Below are positions 51,479 through 60,263 of a DNA stretch of 64,000 nucleotides, in pieces (positions within the stretch are counted from its first letter, which is position 1; the number at the start of each line of letters is the position of its first letter). The stretch covers positions 8,742,001 to 8,806,000 of the forward strand of contig NZ_CP073318.1 of NCBI RefSeq assembly GCF_018263855.1, in the 5' to 3' direction. Position numbers and translations under genes: made by a program. The notes beneath the pieces were generated by a model. The model worked only from the letters and a program-made list of their open reading frames with translations. It was not told the DNA's origin and did not search any database. The stretch is from Kutzneria sp. CA-103260. Lineage in GTDB: Bacteria; Actinomycetota; Actinomycetes; Mycobacteriales; Pseudonocardiaceae.

Positions 51479-52456
51479 TCAGTTGACGGGGACGGCCGTC
51501 GCCTCGGGTTCGGGGGCAGCCTCGGCGTGCTCGGCCAGCCAGCGTTCTGCGTCGATGGCCGCCGCGCAACCGGAGCCGGACGCGGTGATCGCCTGCCGGT
51601 AGGTGTGGTCCACCAGGTCGCCGGCCGCGAACACGCCGTCGAGCTTGGTGTAGGTGGACGGCGCGAGCACCCGCACGTAACCGTCCTCGTCCAGGTCGAC
51701 CTGGCCCTTGACCAGCTCGCTGCGCGGGTCGTGGCCGATGGCCATGAACAGGCCCGTCACGGCCAGCTCCGACTCCTCGCCGGTGCGCGTGTCCCGGACC
51801 CTGACGCCGGCCACGGTGGTGTCGCCGAGCACCTCGAGGACCTCGGTGTTCAGCTGCCACTTGATCTTCTCGTTGGCCCGGGCCCGCTCCAGCATGATCC
51901 GGGAGGCGCGGAACTCCTCGCGCCGGTGGATGATCGTGACGCTGCGGGCGAAGCGGGTGAGGAAGGTGGCCTCCTCCATCGCCGAGTCGCCGCCGCCGAC
52001 CACCGCGATGTCCTGGTCGCGGAAGAAGAAGCCGTCACAGGTCGCACAGGCCGACACGCCGCGGCCGAGCAGCTTCTGCTCACCGGGGATGTCCAGGTAG
52101 CGGGCCGCCGCGCCCATCGCGAGGATGACCGCGCGGGCCGCGTAGCGCACGCCGTTGGCGGTGACGTACTTGATGTCCCCGGCCAGCTCGACCTGCTCCA
52201 CGTCCTCGGTGCGCAGCTGCGCGCCGAACCGCTCGGCCTGCGCCCGCATCTGCTCCATCAGCTCGGGGCCCATGATGCCGTCGCGGAAACCGGGGTAGTT
52301 CTCGACCTCGGTGGTGGTCATCAGGGCGCCGCCGAACTGGGTGCCCTCGAACACCAGCGGCTCCAACTGCGCCCTGGCCGCGTACACCGCCGCGGTGTAG
52401 CCCGCGGGGCCGGACCCGACGATGATCAGGTTCCGGACTTCTGATTCCGCCGCCAC
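51479..52456 (-). CDS. trxB: Thioredoxin reductase
   Basis: 325 aa. FAD motif IVGSGPAGYTAA (residues 12-23), redox pair C137-A-T-C140 (SACATCDGFFF), NADPH motif VVGGGDSAMEEA with HRREEFRAS, and C-terminal FAAGDLVDHTYRQ. Transfers electrons from NADPH to TrxA. GTG 52456 is chosen because GGAGG is 8 bases upstream; GTG 52462 is too close to it and ATG 52490 lacks a site. Confidence 0.97.
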   Translation of the reverse strand: MAAESEVRNLIIVGSGPAGYTAAVYAARAQLEPLVFEGTQFGGALMTTTEVENYPGFRDGIMGPELMEQMRAQAERFGAQLRTEDVEQVELAGDIKYVTANGVRYAARAVILAMGAAARYLDIPGEQKLLGRGVSACATCDGFFFRDQDIAVVGGGDSAMEEATFLTRFARSVTIIHRREEFRASRIMLERARANEKIKWQLNTEVLEVLGDTTVAGVRVRDTRTGEESELAVTGLFMAIGHDPRSELVKGQVDLDEDGYVRVLAPSTYTKLDGVFAAGDLVDHTYRQAITASGSGCAAAIDAERWLAEHAEAAPEPEATAVPVN

Positions 52457-52585
52457 TGACACGACCTCCGTATCGCGCTCGCCAGACATACCGTTGAACG
52501 CGATGGTAGGTGGCCGGCATTCCACACCGGAGGGTGACGGCCGGCACCAGGCCAGCCGTTCACCCAAACAAAGACGACACTGCCG

Positions 52586-53395
52586 TCAGCCGCCGATTGT
52601 GGTGTTGATGATCGTGTCGGGGTTGCCGGCGGCGCAGTTGTCGCCGACCACCAGCAGCCGGACCTTGCCCAGCGCCCCACCGGGCAGCAGCATCATCACG
52701 CCGGGCTGGCCGTCCACGGTGACCAGCCGGCCGGCCATGGGCTTGCCGCTGAGGTTGTTGGCGGCCAGGCAGGCCTTGAGCTTGGCGGTGTCGGCGTACG
52801 GGCCGTAGTTGGTGCTGCCGTAGGCCTTGAAGCCGGCCCCGGGCAGGTCGCCGCGTTTGAGGGCCAGCACGCCGCCGTTCGGCGGGTCGGTCTGGATGCT
52901 GGTGGAGCCGGGGACGGCCTGCGGCATGCCGCCGGTGGTGTTGGACGGCAGGGTCACGAAGACCACGCCCACGGCGACGGCAGCGGCGGCGAGCAGGCCG
53001 CCGGCGATGCCGAGCCGACGGTTGCGGCGGCGTCGGGCCTCGGCCAGATCGACCACCGGGGCGGACGGCGGTGGCGGCGCGGCGGGGATCACCGGCGGTG
53101 GGCTCACGGTGGGCCGGCCGGCGGCGGGCGTGCCGACTGTCGGAACCGGGCGCTGCTGCGGCGGCACAGCCGCGCGGGCGGCGGCCTCCGCGGCGATGAC
53201 GGCGTCGAGGCGGGCGGCGACGTTGTCGGGCATCCGCATCGGCGGCAGGTCGGCCAGCTCGGCCTGGGTGGCGTCGAGAGCGGCCAGCACGGCCAGGGCG
53301 TCGGCGTCGAGCCGGGACCGGTCGCCACCGTCGGCGTGCAGGTCGGCGAGCAGGTCAACGGACCACGGCTGCCCGTGGGGCGAATCCCCGTTCAT
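52586..53395 (-). CDS. Membrane anti-sigma factor of SigM
   Basis: 269 aa. A cytoplasmic N-terminal region (~1-125) with an acidic helix bundle and Pro-rich linker, one membrane helix (~128-148, LGIAGGLLAAAAVAVGVVFVTL) and an extracytoplasmic domain with two cysteines (KACLAANNLSG, GDNCAAG). No zinc HxxxCxxC motif is obvious. Its start overlaps the sigM stop (ATGA), which is the main evidence for an anti-sigma role. It corresponds in position to Rv3912 (RsmA). Confidence 0.82.
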   Translation of the reverse strand: MNGDSPHGQPWSVDLLADLHADGGDRSRLDADALAVLAALDATQAELADLPPMRMPDNVAARLDAVIAAEAAARAAVPPQQRPVPTVGTPAAGRPTVSPPPVIPAAPPPPSAPVVDLAEARRRRNRRLGIAGGLLAAAAVAVGVVFVTLPSNTTGGMPQAVPGSTSIQTDPPNGGVLALKRGDLPGAGFKAYGSTNYGPYADTAKLKACLAANNLSGKPMAGRLVTVDGQPGVMMLLPGGALGKVRLLVVGDNCAAGNPDTIINTTIGG

Positions 53396-54009
53396 CGGCC
53401 CTCCCAGTGGCGTTGCGGATGCGAACCCGGTGCACTACCTGGGACGTTCGCATCTGCACTTGGGTTCCGCAGGTGCCCGAGAAGTTTCGCCAGCTTCGTA
53501 CGACCGCGTGCGCAGCGGCTCTTCACGGTGCCCTCGGCGATGCCCAGCATCTTGGCGGTCTCCGCCACCGAGTATCCCTCGACGTCGACCATCACGATCG
53601 GCACGCGCTGCTCGTCGGGCAGCTCGTGCAACGCCTCCTGGACGACCATCCGGGTCTGCAGCTCGGACACGGCGTCGCGGGGCACGCTCGGCTCCTGGCC
53701 GCCGGTCTCGGGCAGTGGCACGGTCGGCCGGGCCTGCCGGCGGCGGATCCGGTCCAGGCAGGCGTTCACCACGATGCGGTGCATCCAGGTGGTCACCTGG
53801 GACTCGGCCCGAAACGATCCCGCGGCGCGGAACGCGGAGATGAAGGCCTCTTGGAGCGCGTCAGCCGCCTCGTCGGGGTCCCGCAGGGTGCGAAGGGCCA
53901 CCGCCCACATCCGGTCCCGATGTCGCCTGACCAGCTCCCCGAAAGCGTGCGGATCGCCGGCGGCATGAGCCGCTATCAGGTCGGCGTCCGAGCTGGCGGC
54001 TGCGGTCAC
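53392..54009 (-). CDS. sigM: ECF sigma factor SigM
   Basis: 205 aa. Region 2 (FGELVRRHRDRMWAVALRTL, DALQEAFISAFRAAGSFR, TWMHRIVVNACLDRIRRR) and region 4 (ELPDEQRVPIVMVDVEGYS, GIAEGTVKSRCARGRTKL). Directs a stress regulon; in mycobacteria SigM controls Esx and surface genes. Overlaps its anti-sigma gene by 4 bases. GTG start. TATCCT lies six bases upstream of the start (54016-54021), so the message may be leaderless. Confidence 0.93.
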   Translation of the reverse strand: MTAAASSDADLIAAHAAGDPHAFGELVRRHRDRMWAVALRTLRDPDEAADALQEAFISAFRAAGSFRAESQVTTWMHRIVVNACLDRIRRRQARPTVPLPETGGQEPSVPRDAVSELQTRMVVQEALHELPDEQRVPIVMVDVEGYSVAETAKMLGIAEGTVKSRCARGRTKLAKLLGHLRNPSADANVPGSAPGSHPQRHWEGR

Positions 54010-54068
54010 CCGATGAGGATATCGGTCCTGCTTTCAGGCCCCTTGACGCGGCCGAACGGGTGATCCAC

Positions 54069-55637
54069 TCACCGCGCGCCGATGAACTTCAGCTCGGACA
54101 GCTGGGAGGCGAACAGCTTGCCGCTCGGGCTCATGCTGGTGATCCACACGATGACGCGCTGGCTGGGCGAGGTCATCTTCACCGGGATGGTGGTGTCGCC
54201 GGCGGCCAGCGTGGCGCTGCCGACCACCAGCGTCTGCTGCAGCTGCGGGTTGTCGCTGGGGGCGGTGCGGATCTCGATCTTCGTGCCGGCGCTGGGCGAG
54301 GTGATCACGACCTGGGCCAGCTTCACCGGCTGGCCGAAGCTGGCCATCAGCCCGATGCCGGGCTTGAGGGCCGGGAAGTTGGACAGGTACTTGTCGGTGC
54401 GCCAGGAGGTGTTCGGGTCGCCGTCGATGGCCAGCCCGCCGTTCTTGGGGCTGTCCGGGTCGCTGGCCACGTTGAACACGCTGATGCTGGCCGGCTTGAC
54501 CGGGCCGGTGGTCTGGGTGGGCGCGTTGTTGGCCGACTGCTTGTTGTCGCTGGTCGGCGCCACCTGGCTGATCACCAGCGGCGGGCCGCTGTCGCCCTTG
54601 GTGTTGTTCTCGTTGAAGAAGCCGACCACCTGCATGGCGATCCAGCCCAGCACCAGCAGCGTGGCCACGGCCAGCGCGGTCACGCCGATGGCCAGCTTGC
54701 GGCTGCGCTTGGAGTCCTTGACCGGCCGCTGTGTCGTCCAGACGACGTCGTCCTCGGGCTCCTCGGCCACCGCCGGGATCAGCCCGGTCTCGGCCTCCGC
54801 CTCGGCGATCTCGTCGAGCACCTGGAGGATGGCGGCGCCGGTGCGGATGCCGCCGACGCTGGTGTCCTCCAGGCTGCGCACGGCCACCGTGGACAGCGAG
54901 TGCGGCACCATCGGGTGCAGGCTGCGCGGGGCGACCACGCTGCCGTTGGGGCCGACCGGCGCGACCGGCAGCCCCTCCGGCCCGCCGGGCAGCGCCCAAC
55001 GGCCGGTCAGCAGCAGGTACAGGATCGCGCCGAGGCCCTTCACGTCGTCGCGGGAGGCCGCTTCGGCCCGCGGCCCGGGGAAGGCCAGCCGCAGCTGGCC
55101 CTCGGGCGTGACGCGGATCCGCTGCGGGTGCTCGGTGCCGAGCACCAGGCCGGCGTGGTGCGCGCCCTCGACGGCGGCGGCCAGCGGCTCCAGCAGCCGG
55201 GACGCGGTGGCGGCGGGCAGCGGTCCGTCGGCGATGAGGTCGATCAGGTCGGTGCCGTTGGTCCACTCGGCCACGACGATGCCCAGGATCTGCTCCTGCG
55301 GCGCGATGCCGTTGCCGGGGCTGAGCACGTCCAGGATCCGGGCCACGCCGGGGTGGGCGTAGCTGGCGCCGTGCATGGCCCGTTCGACGGTCCGTCGAAC
55401 CCTTGCCGCCGCGCGTGCGTCAGTTTGATTGCCGAGGAGAAGAGTCAGCGCCACGTCCCGGCCGAGCTGGCCGTCGCGGGCCCGCCACAGCTGGGCGTTG
55501 CACCGGGCGTCGGCGCCGGCGTAGCTCAGCAGCCGGTAGCGGCCCTGGCCGACCATGCCGCCCGGTAGGAGGGCATGGCTGGGCGGCCCGGCAGTGCCTC
55601 TGCCAGGCGGGGCCATCTCGGTCGGCCAGCTGCTCAC
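54069..55637 (-). CDS. MurJ-associated membrane pseudokinase with discoidin-like outer domain
   Basis: 522 aa. Residues ~30-280 have a protein-kinase fold but lack the catalytic residues: the VAIK lysine is replaced (DVALTLLL), HRD is LGT in GLVLGTEHPQRIRV, and DFG is AFPG. A Lys/Arg-flanked membrane helix (~314-341) follows, then an F5/8C-like domain (~380-522: DGDPNTSWRTDKY, GIGLMASFGQPVKLAQVVI). In mycobacteria this module is the C-terminal half of MviN/MurJ and binds FhaA once phosphorylated by PknB. Here it is a separate gene 70 bp after murJ. GTG start with GGGAGAG upstream. Confidence 0.88.
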   Translation of the reverse strand: MSSWPTEMAPPGRGTAGPPSHALLPGGMVGQGRYRLLSYAGADARCNAQLWRARDGQLGRDVALTLLLGNQTDARAAARVRRTVERAMHGASYAHPGVARILDVLSPGNGIAPQEQILGIVVAEWTNGTDLIDLIADGPLPAATASRLLEPLAAAVEGAHHAGLVLGTEHPQRIRVTPEGQLRLAFPGPRAEAASRDDVKGLGAILYLLLTGRWALPGGPEGLPVAPVGPNGSVVAPRSLHPMVPHSLSTVAVRSLEDTSVGGIRTGAAILQVLDEIAEAEAETGLIPAVAEEPEDDVVWTTQRPVKDSKRSRKLAIGVTALAVATLLVLGWIAMQVVGFFNENNTKGDSGPPLVISQVAPTSDNKQSANNAPTQTTGPVKPASISVFNVASDPDSPKNGGLAIDGDPNTSWRTDKYLSNFPALKPGIGLMASFGQPVKLAQVVITSPSAGTKIEIRTAPSDNPQLQQTLVVGSATLAAGDTTIPVKMTSPSQRVIVWITSMSPSGKLFASQLSELKFIGAR

Positions 55638-55707
55638 CGCGTGCTCTCTCCCGTCCCGCTGGGGTCGAGGGTACGTGAAACCGGTCGGTCGGGCCCTGGG
55701 TGAACCC

Positions 55708-57369
55708 TCAGGTCCGTCGCACGAATCGGGTGATTCGGCTCAGTGCCGGCGTGAGCTCGTGCACTCTGAGCAATGTCATCATGCCGAATGCGCAGACCAG
55801 GCCGAGCAGCCCGCCGCCGACCAGAGTCAGCCACGCCCCGCCCGCACGGTGGATACCCCCGGGAATGTAGCGGGTAACCAGCAGAGCCACGGCCAGCGCG
55901 GCGGCCGCGCCCCACACCGCGCTGACCCCGGTCTTGACGTAGGTCCGGACCACCCGGCGGCTGCCCAGCTTGCCGAACCGCCGGCGCAGCCAGATCTCGC
56001 CCATCGCCATGCCGACCACGAAGGTCAGGCCGTTGACGAAGGCGATGCCGTAGACCACGTCCTGGCTGGGCAGCACGAACGGGCAGGCGAAGGTGAGCGG
56101 CACCTGGAAGGCCACCATCAGCGCGCGCAGCACGGTCGGCGTGCGCGAGTCGTTGAAGGCGTAGAACACCCGCAACTGGAGCAGGGTGACGGAGTAGGGC
56201 AGCAGCAGGAAGGCCGAGGCCGTCACGCCCAGACCGAGCTCGAATGCGCCCGACGACTCCGAGGACTTGATGGAGAACAGGGCCACGCCCATGGCCGGCC
56301 CGAGCACGGTCATCAGGGCGCTGATCGGCACCAGCATCACGGCGGTCAGCCGGCTGCCCTGCGACAGGTAGTCCAGCACCCCGGGGACGTCGCCCTCGGC
56401 GGCGGCCTGGCTCATCTTCGGCATGATCGCCGTGAGCAGCGACACACCGAGCACGCCGTAGGGCACCTGGAGCAGGTTCCAGGACTGCAGGTAGATCGAC
56501 AGCCCGCCGCCGGCCGCGCCGGTGGCGACCCGGGTGATCGCCCACACCGTCACCTGGCTGACCAGCACGTAGCCGAAGGCCCAGCCCATCAGGCCGCCGA
56601 ACTGGCCGATCCGCTTGTCCCAGCCCCACCGCGGGCGCAGCTTGAAGCCGCTGCGCAGCAGCGCCGGCACCAGCACGGCGGCCTGCGCGGCCACGCCCAG
56701 CGAGCTGCCGATGCCCAGGACCAGGAACTTCGCGTCGGTGATGTGGAACGGGTTCAGGTCCTGGTCACCCGGCACGATCATGTACGCGGCCAAGGTGGCG
56801 AACATGATCAGGTTGTTGGCCACCGGGGCCCAGGCCGGCGCCTTGAAGATGTTCTGCGCGTTGAGGATCGCGCTGAACAGGGCGCTGATGCCGTAGAACA
56901 GGATCTCCGGCAGCACCAGATAGCCGAACGCGGTGACCACCTCCGGCCGCGACTGGCCGGTCGAGCTGTCGACGAAGATGCTGGTCAGCAGGGGTGCGCA
57001 GGCCACCGCGAGCACGGTGACGGCCAGCAGCATGACGGTGCCCATGGTGACCAGGCGCTGGGTGTAGGCGACGCCCTTGTCCTCGTCGTCGTGCCGCGCC
57101 TTGATCAGCACCGGGATCATCACGCTGGTCAGCACGTTGCCGACGAACAGCTCGTAGATCATGTTCGGGAAGGTGTTGGCCGCGTTGTAGGCGTCCTGGG
57201 TGGCGGTGATGCCCAGCAGCACGGTCAGGGCCAGTCGCCAGCCGAAGCCGGTGACCCGGCTGATCAGCGTGGCGATGGCCATCGAGCCGCTCGCCTTGGC
57301 CAGCGACGGCGTCTGCTCGGCCGCCTGTAAGTCCGCCGCTCTGATGACGATCGTCGCCGGCTCGCTCAA
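55708..57369 (-). CDS. murJ: Lipid II flippase MurJ
   Basis: 553 aa, about 14 membrane helices. MOP-family MurJ segments are ASGSMAIATLISRVTGFGWRLAL, NAANTFPNMIYELFVGNVLTSVMIPV and YFAFND-like VFYAFNDSRTPT. Flips lipid II across the membrane. It lacks the fused pseudokinase of mycobacterial MviN, which is the next gene. Start: TTG 57369, whose TTGA overlaps the stop of the preceding gene; the family sequence begins soon after. The open frame continues upstream inside the other gene without a start. Confidence 0.93.
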   Translation of the reverse strand: MSEPATIVIRAADLQAAEQTPSLAKASGSMAIATLISRVTGFGWRLALTVLLGITATQDAYNAANTFPNMIYELFVGNVLTSVMIPVLIKARHDDEDKGVAYTQRLVTMGTVMLLAVTVLAVACAPLLTSIFVDSSTGQSRPEVVTAFGYLVLPEILFYGISALFSAILNAQNIFKAPAWAPVANNLIMFATLAAYMIVPGDQDLNPFHITDAKFLVLGIGSSLGVAAQAAVLVPALLRSGFKLRPRWGWDKRIGQFGGLMGWAFGYVLVSQVTVWAITRVATGAAGGGLSIYLQSWNLLQVPYGVLGVSLLTAIMPKMSQAAAEGDVPGVLDYLSQGSRLTAVMLVPISALMTVLGPAMGVALFSIKSSESSGAFELGLGVTASAFLLLPYSVTLLQLRVFYAFNDSRTPTVLRALMVAFQVPLTFACPFVLPSQDVVYGIAFVNGLTFVVGMAMGEIWLRRRFGKLGSRRVVRTYVKTGVSAVWGAAAALAVALLVTRYIPGGIHRAGGAWLTLVGGGLLGLVCAFGMMTLLRVHELTPALSRITRFVRRT

Positions 57370-59567
57370 CTCTCGCTCGACCTCTCGTCGCCGGGCACGC
57401 CGGCGGTCAGCTTCTCGGGGACCGGAGCGTGCATCGGCGCGGTGACCTCGGCGGTGGTCTCCTGCGCCTGCTGCTGCTCCCTCTTGCGCTTGCGGGACGC
57501 GGTGATCCGGCGGTAGACGCGCCGGCCGGACAGGCCGAACAGCGCCGCGGCGGCGACGCCGGTGATCACCAGGTTGACGGTGCCGAACGCGGTGGACGAC
57601 AGCTCGATCCGAGCCGGCGCGCCCAGCGAGGTCCGGCCGGAGGTGGTGGTCAGCGAGACGGTCACGGTGAACCGGCCGCTGCGCACCACGGTCGAGGTGA
57701 TCAGCACGTCCCGCGGGATGCCGGCGGGGATGCGCTGGATCGTCGGCTGGGCGGTGACCCCGCTCAACGACTGGAGCTTGACGCCGACCTTCACCACGAC
57801 CGGCAGGTTGTTGTAGACGCGCACTGGCAGCGGGCTGTCCTCGGAGGCCAGCGTGATCGGGCTGCCCGGCTGCTTCACCCCGACCTGGTTCTCCAGGTCG
57901 GTGAGCGCCGCGTGGGGTGGGACCAGCGCGCCGGCCGCGCCGCGGTCGTCGCCACGCCACACGCCGGAGCCGGCGCGCAGCAGGCCGTCGAACACCGGCG
58001 ACATCACCTGCGCGGGCGTCACCGGCGAGGTCAGGTCCTGCTCCATGGAGGTGTAGAAGTCCCAGGCGCGAGCGCTGGTCTCGGCCAGCCGGCCGGCGGC
58101 CTCGGGCGACAGCTCCGCGCCCTGCTCGGAGTAGCCGGGGGCGACGTTGCGGGTCGGAGTCGGGCCGGAGGCCAGCGTGGCCAGCCCGGCCGGGGCCAGA
58201 TACTGCTGGTCGGCCAGCGTCTGCACGCCGTTGAGCAGCGCGGTGGCATCCTGCTCGGACGGGCTCCACTGGTGCGGCGGGGCCACGACCAGCGGGATCG
58301 CCGAGCCGGCGTGCAGCTGCAACGCGGACAGCGCCGCCGCCGAGCCGTTGGCCAGCGCGGCCGACACCAGGTCGTCCAGGCGGATCACCCGGGGGCCCTT
58401 GTCCCCCAGCTGCGTCGGATCCGAGCCGGGCACGGTCGCCGCCGACAGCAGCACACTGCTCACCTTGGTGCCACGCAGCAGGCCGGTGTCCAGCGTCTGC
58501 TGGGAGTTGTCGGTGAAGGCGGCCAGCGTCTTCGGGTCCAGCTGGCCGTCGATCGGCCAGGTCAGGCCGGTCAGCGGGGCCGCCCCCAGCACCTGCTGCA
58601 ACACGGTGCCGGCCACCGCGTACTGCACGAGCGGGGTGGCTCCGGCGCGGGCCAGCGCGTTCAGGTCGGCGTCGGCGGCGGGCAGTGCGAACACACAGCG
58701 ACCAGTGACATCCCGCTTGAGCCGGTCCAGCCAGGCCTGGGCCGAGCCCTGCCCGTTGCCGGCCACCGTCGCGCCTGGGGTCTGCACGCTGTAGCCGGCG
58801 GCCATTGACTGCACGGTCTCGACCAGGTCCGGGTCGATGGCCAGGCAGAGGGACTGGGACAACCCGGGCGGCGCCATCTCGTAGGCGCTGAGCAGCGCGT
58901 CCAGCCGGCCGCCCTGGGCCAGCGAGGTGGCCAGGGTGTCGTCGCCGAGCACGGCTTTGCCCTTGGTGTCGGCGGTGACCAGCCGCGGCTGGTCGGACAG
59001 CGGCCACAGCACGGTGACCTTGGCCGGGGTCGCCGGCCTGGTCAGCGTGGCGCCGCCGGGCAGCGACAGCACCGGCAGCACGGTGGTGGCCTGGCCGACC
59101 TTGGCCAGCCCGCCGAAGTCCGGCACGCCGTTGACGTTGACCATCAGCGGGTACACGCCCGGATCGTTGATCTCCAGGCTGTTCGCGCTGGCCCCGTGCA
59201 GCGTCACGTTGATCACGAAGTCCACCCCCTGGCCGGGGGCCAGGGCCGGTGCGGCCGGCTGGAAGTCGCTGAACTTCACGCCGGTCTGCGGCTTGGCCAG
59301 CGCGGCGCGCAGGCCGTTCTCGTCCAGCTTGTCCCCGCGCTCCAGGCGGATCTCGGGCTTGGACACCCGGCGGTCGCCGACATTGGTCAGGTGGCCGTGC
59401 ACGGTGACCGTGTCCGGCTGGTTGGAGGTGACGGGTTCCGGTGTCACCTGGGTGATGTCGACCTTGATGCGGTTCTGCTGGTCGGACTCCTGTGCGGTGG
59501 CGTTCGACGGGGCGAGCGTCAGCACCGCGATGCCGGCGGCCGCGAACACGGCCAGCACCTTGTTCAT
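57366..59567 (-). CDS. DUF6049 secreted/membrane protein (Rv3909 type)
   Basis: 733 aa. Signal peptide (MNKVLAVFAAAGIAVLTLAPSNATAQ), a long extracytoplasmic region with Ig-like strands near the N-terminus (DTVTVHGHLTNVGDRRVSKP) and again before the anchor (LPVRVYNNLPVVVKVGVKL), one C-terminal membrane helix (FGTVNLVITGVAAAALFGL) and a basic tail RRVYRRITASRKRKREQ. Always upstream of murJ in actinobacteria, as Rv3909. Function unknown; coupling to murJ (4-base overlap) suggests a role in lipid II export or wall growth. Confidence 0.88.
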   Translation of the reverse strand: MNKVLAVFAAAGIAVLTLAPSNATAQESDQQNRIKVDITQVTPEPVTSNQPDTVTVHGHLTNVGDRRVSKPEIRLERGDKLDENGLRAALAKPQTGVKFSDFQPAAPALAPGQGVDFVINVTLHGASANSLEINDPGVYPLMVNVNGVPDFGGLAKVGQATTVLPVLSLPGGATLTRPATPAKVTVLWPLSDQPRLVTADTKGKAVLGDDTLATSLAQGGRLDALLSAYEMAPPGLSQSLCLAIDPDLVETVQSMAAGYSVQTPGATVAGNGQGSAQAWLDRLKRDVTGRCVFALPAADADLNALARAGATPLVQYAVAGTVLQQVLGAAPLTGLTWPIDGQLDPKTLAAFTDNSQQTLDTGLLRGTKVSSVLLSAATVPGSDPTQLGDKGPRVIRLDDLVSAALANGSAAALSALQLHAGSAIPLVVAPPHQWSPSEQDATALLNGVQTLADQQYLAPAGLATLASGPTPTRNVAPGYSEQGAELSPEAAGRLAETSARAWDFYTSMEQDLTSPVTPAQVMSPVFDGLLRAGSGVWRGDDRGAAGALVPPHAALTDLENQVGVKQPGSPITLASEDSPLPVRVYNNLPVVVKVGVKLQSLSGVTAQPTIQRIPAGIPRDVLITSTVVRSGRFTVTVSLTTTSGRTSLGAPARIELSSTAFGTVNLVITGVAAAALFGLSGRRVYRRITASRKRKREQQQAQETTAEVTAPMHAPVPEKLTAGVPGDERSSES

Positions 59568-59640
59568 GACCCTGCCTCGCTAGCGCTCGGCCGGCACATG
59601 AAGAGATTCCCTGTGCTCAATGGTGAGCTCGCAAGCTCGC

Positions 59641-60171
59641 TCACGCTGACTCCGCCCCGGAACGCTCGCTGGAGGCTGACCCGTCGGAGAGCAGGTCGAG
59701 CGCCAGCCGCACCAGGCGGCGCTCGTCGGCGTAGGCGAGCAAGTCGTCCAACTCGCCCAGCGGCACCCATGCCACCTCGGTGACCTCCACGTCCTCGTCT
59801 GACAGTTCTCCGCCCACCGCTTCGAGCAGGAAGTGGTGGACCGTCTTGTGCACCCGGCGGTCCTCGGCCACGAACCAGTAGTCGATCGTGCCGAGGGTGC
59901 GCAGGACCTTGCTCTCGATGCCGGTCTCCTCGCTGACCTCGCGAATCGCGGTCTGCTCGGAGGTCTCCCCGGCCTCGATGTGTCCCTTGGGCAGCGACCA
60001 CAGCAGCCGGCCCCGTCGGTCCAGCCGGCCAATGATCGCAGCGGCCCCGTGCGCCTCGTCGAGGACCAGGCCACCGGCCGAGGTCTCGTCGACGGTTCGC
60101 AGCCGCCGGCCCCGGCGCCGGTTGCGGCGCCCCGGCCTGGTTCCGCCGGAACGACCGGTCGACGGGGACAT
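59641..60171 (-). CDS. mutT4: Nudix hydrolase (MutT4 type)
   Basis: 176 aa. A basic N-terminus (GRSGGTRPGRRNRRRGRR), then a Nudix domain with the complete box GHIEAGETSEQTAIREVSEE plus TGI (residues 63-85; GX5EX7REUXEEXGU). Hydrolyses a nucleoside-diphosphate-linked substrate; the true substrate is unknown. Position beside pcnA and upstream of the DUF6049 gene equals Rv3908 (mutT4). ATG 60171 is chosen; the frame runs further into the divergent pcnA start. Confidence 0.92.
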   Translation of the reverse strand: MSPSTGRSGGTRPGRRNRRRGRRLRTVDETSAGGLVLDEAHGAAAIIGRLDRRGRLLWSLPKGHIEAGETSEQTAIREVSEETGIESKVLRTLGTIDYWFVAEDRRVHKTVHHFLLEAVGGELSDEDVEVTEVAWVPLGELDDLLAYADERRLVRLALDLLSDGSASSERSGAESA

Positions 60172-60249
60172 GCACGTGATGGTAGTGGTCAGTCCCGTGT
60201 GCTGGCCGTTGCAGGGCGATCGCACTCCGGCACCGTCGGCCGATACCGA

Positions 60250-60255
60250 TACGCT
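60250..60255 (+). promoter_or_regulatory. Candidate -10 for a leaderless pcnA transcript
   Basis: TACGCT lies 8 bases before the GTG start of pcnA, and no Shine-Dalgarno is visible. This is the arrangement of leaderless actinobacterial genes. Confidence 0.35.
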
Positions 60256-60263
60256 GCCTTGCC

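Noticed and set aside
55708..59007. 1099-codon frame that would fuse murJ to a long N-terminal extension
   Set aside because: The extension is the shifted frame of the DUF6049 gene; murJ homology starts only after 57369.
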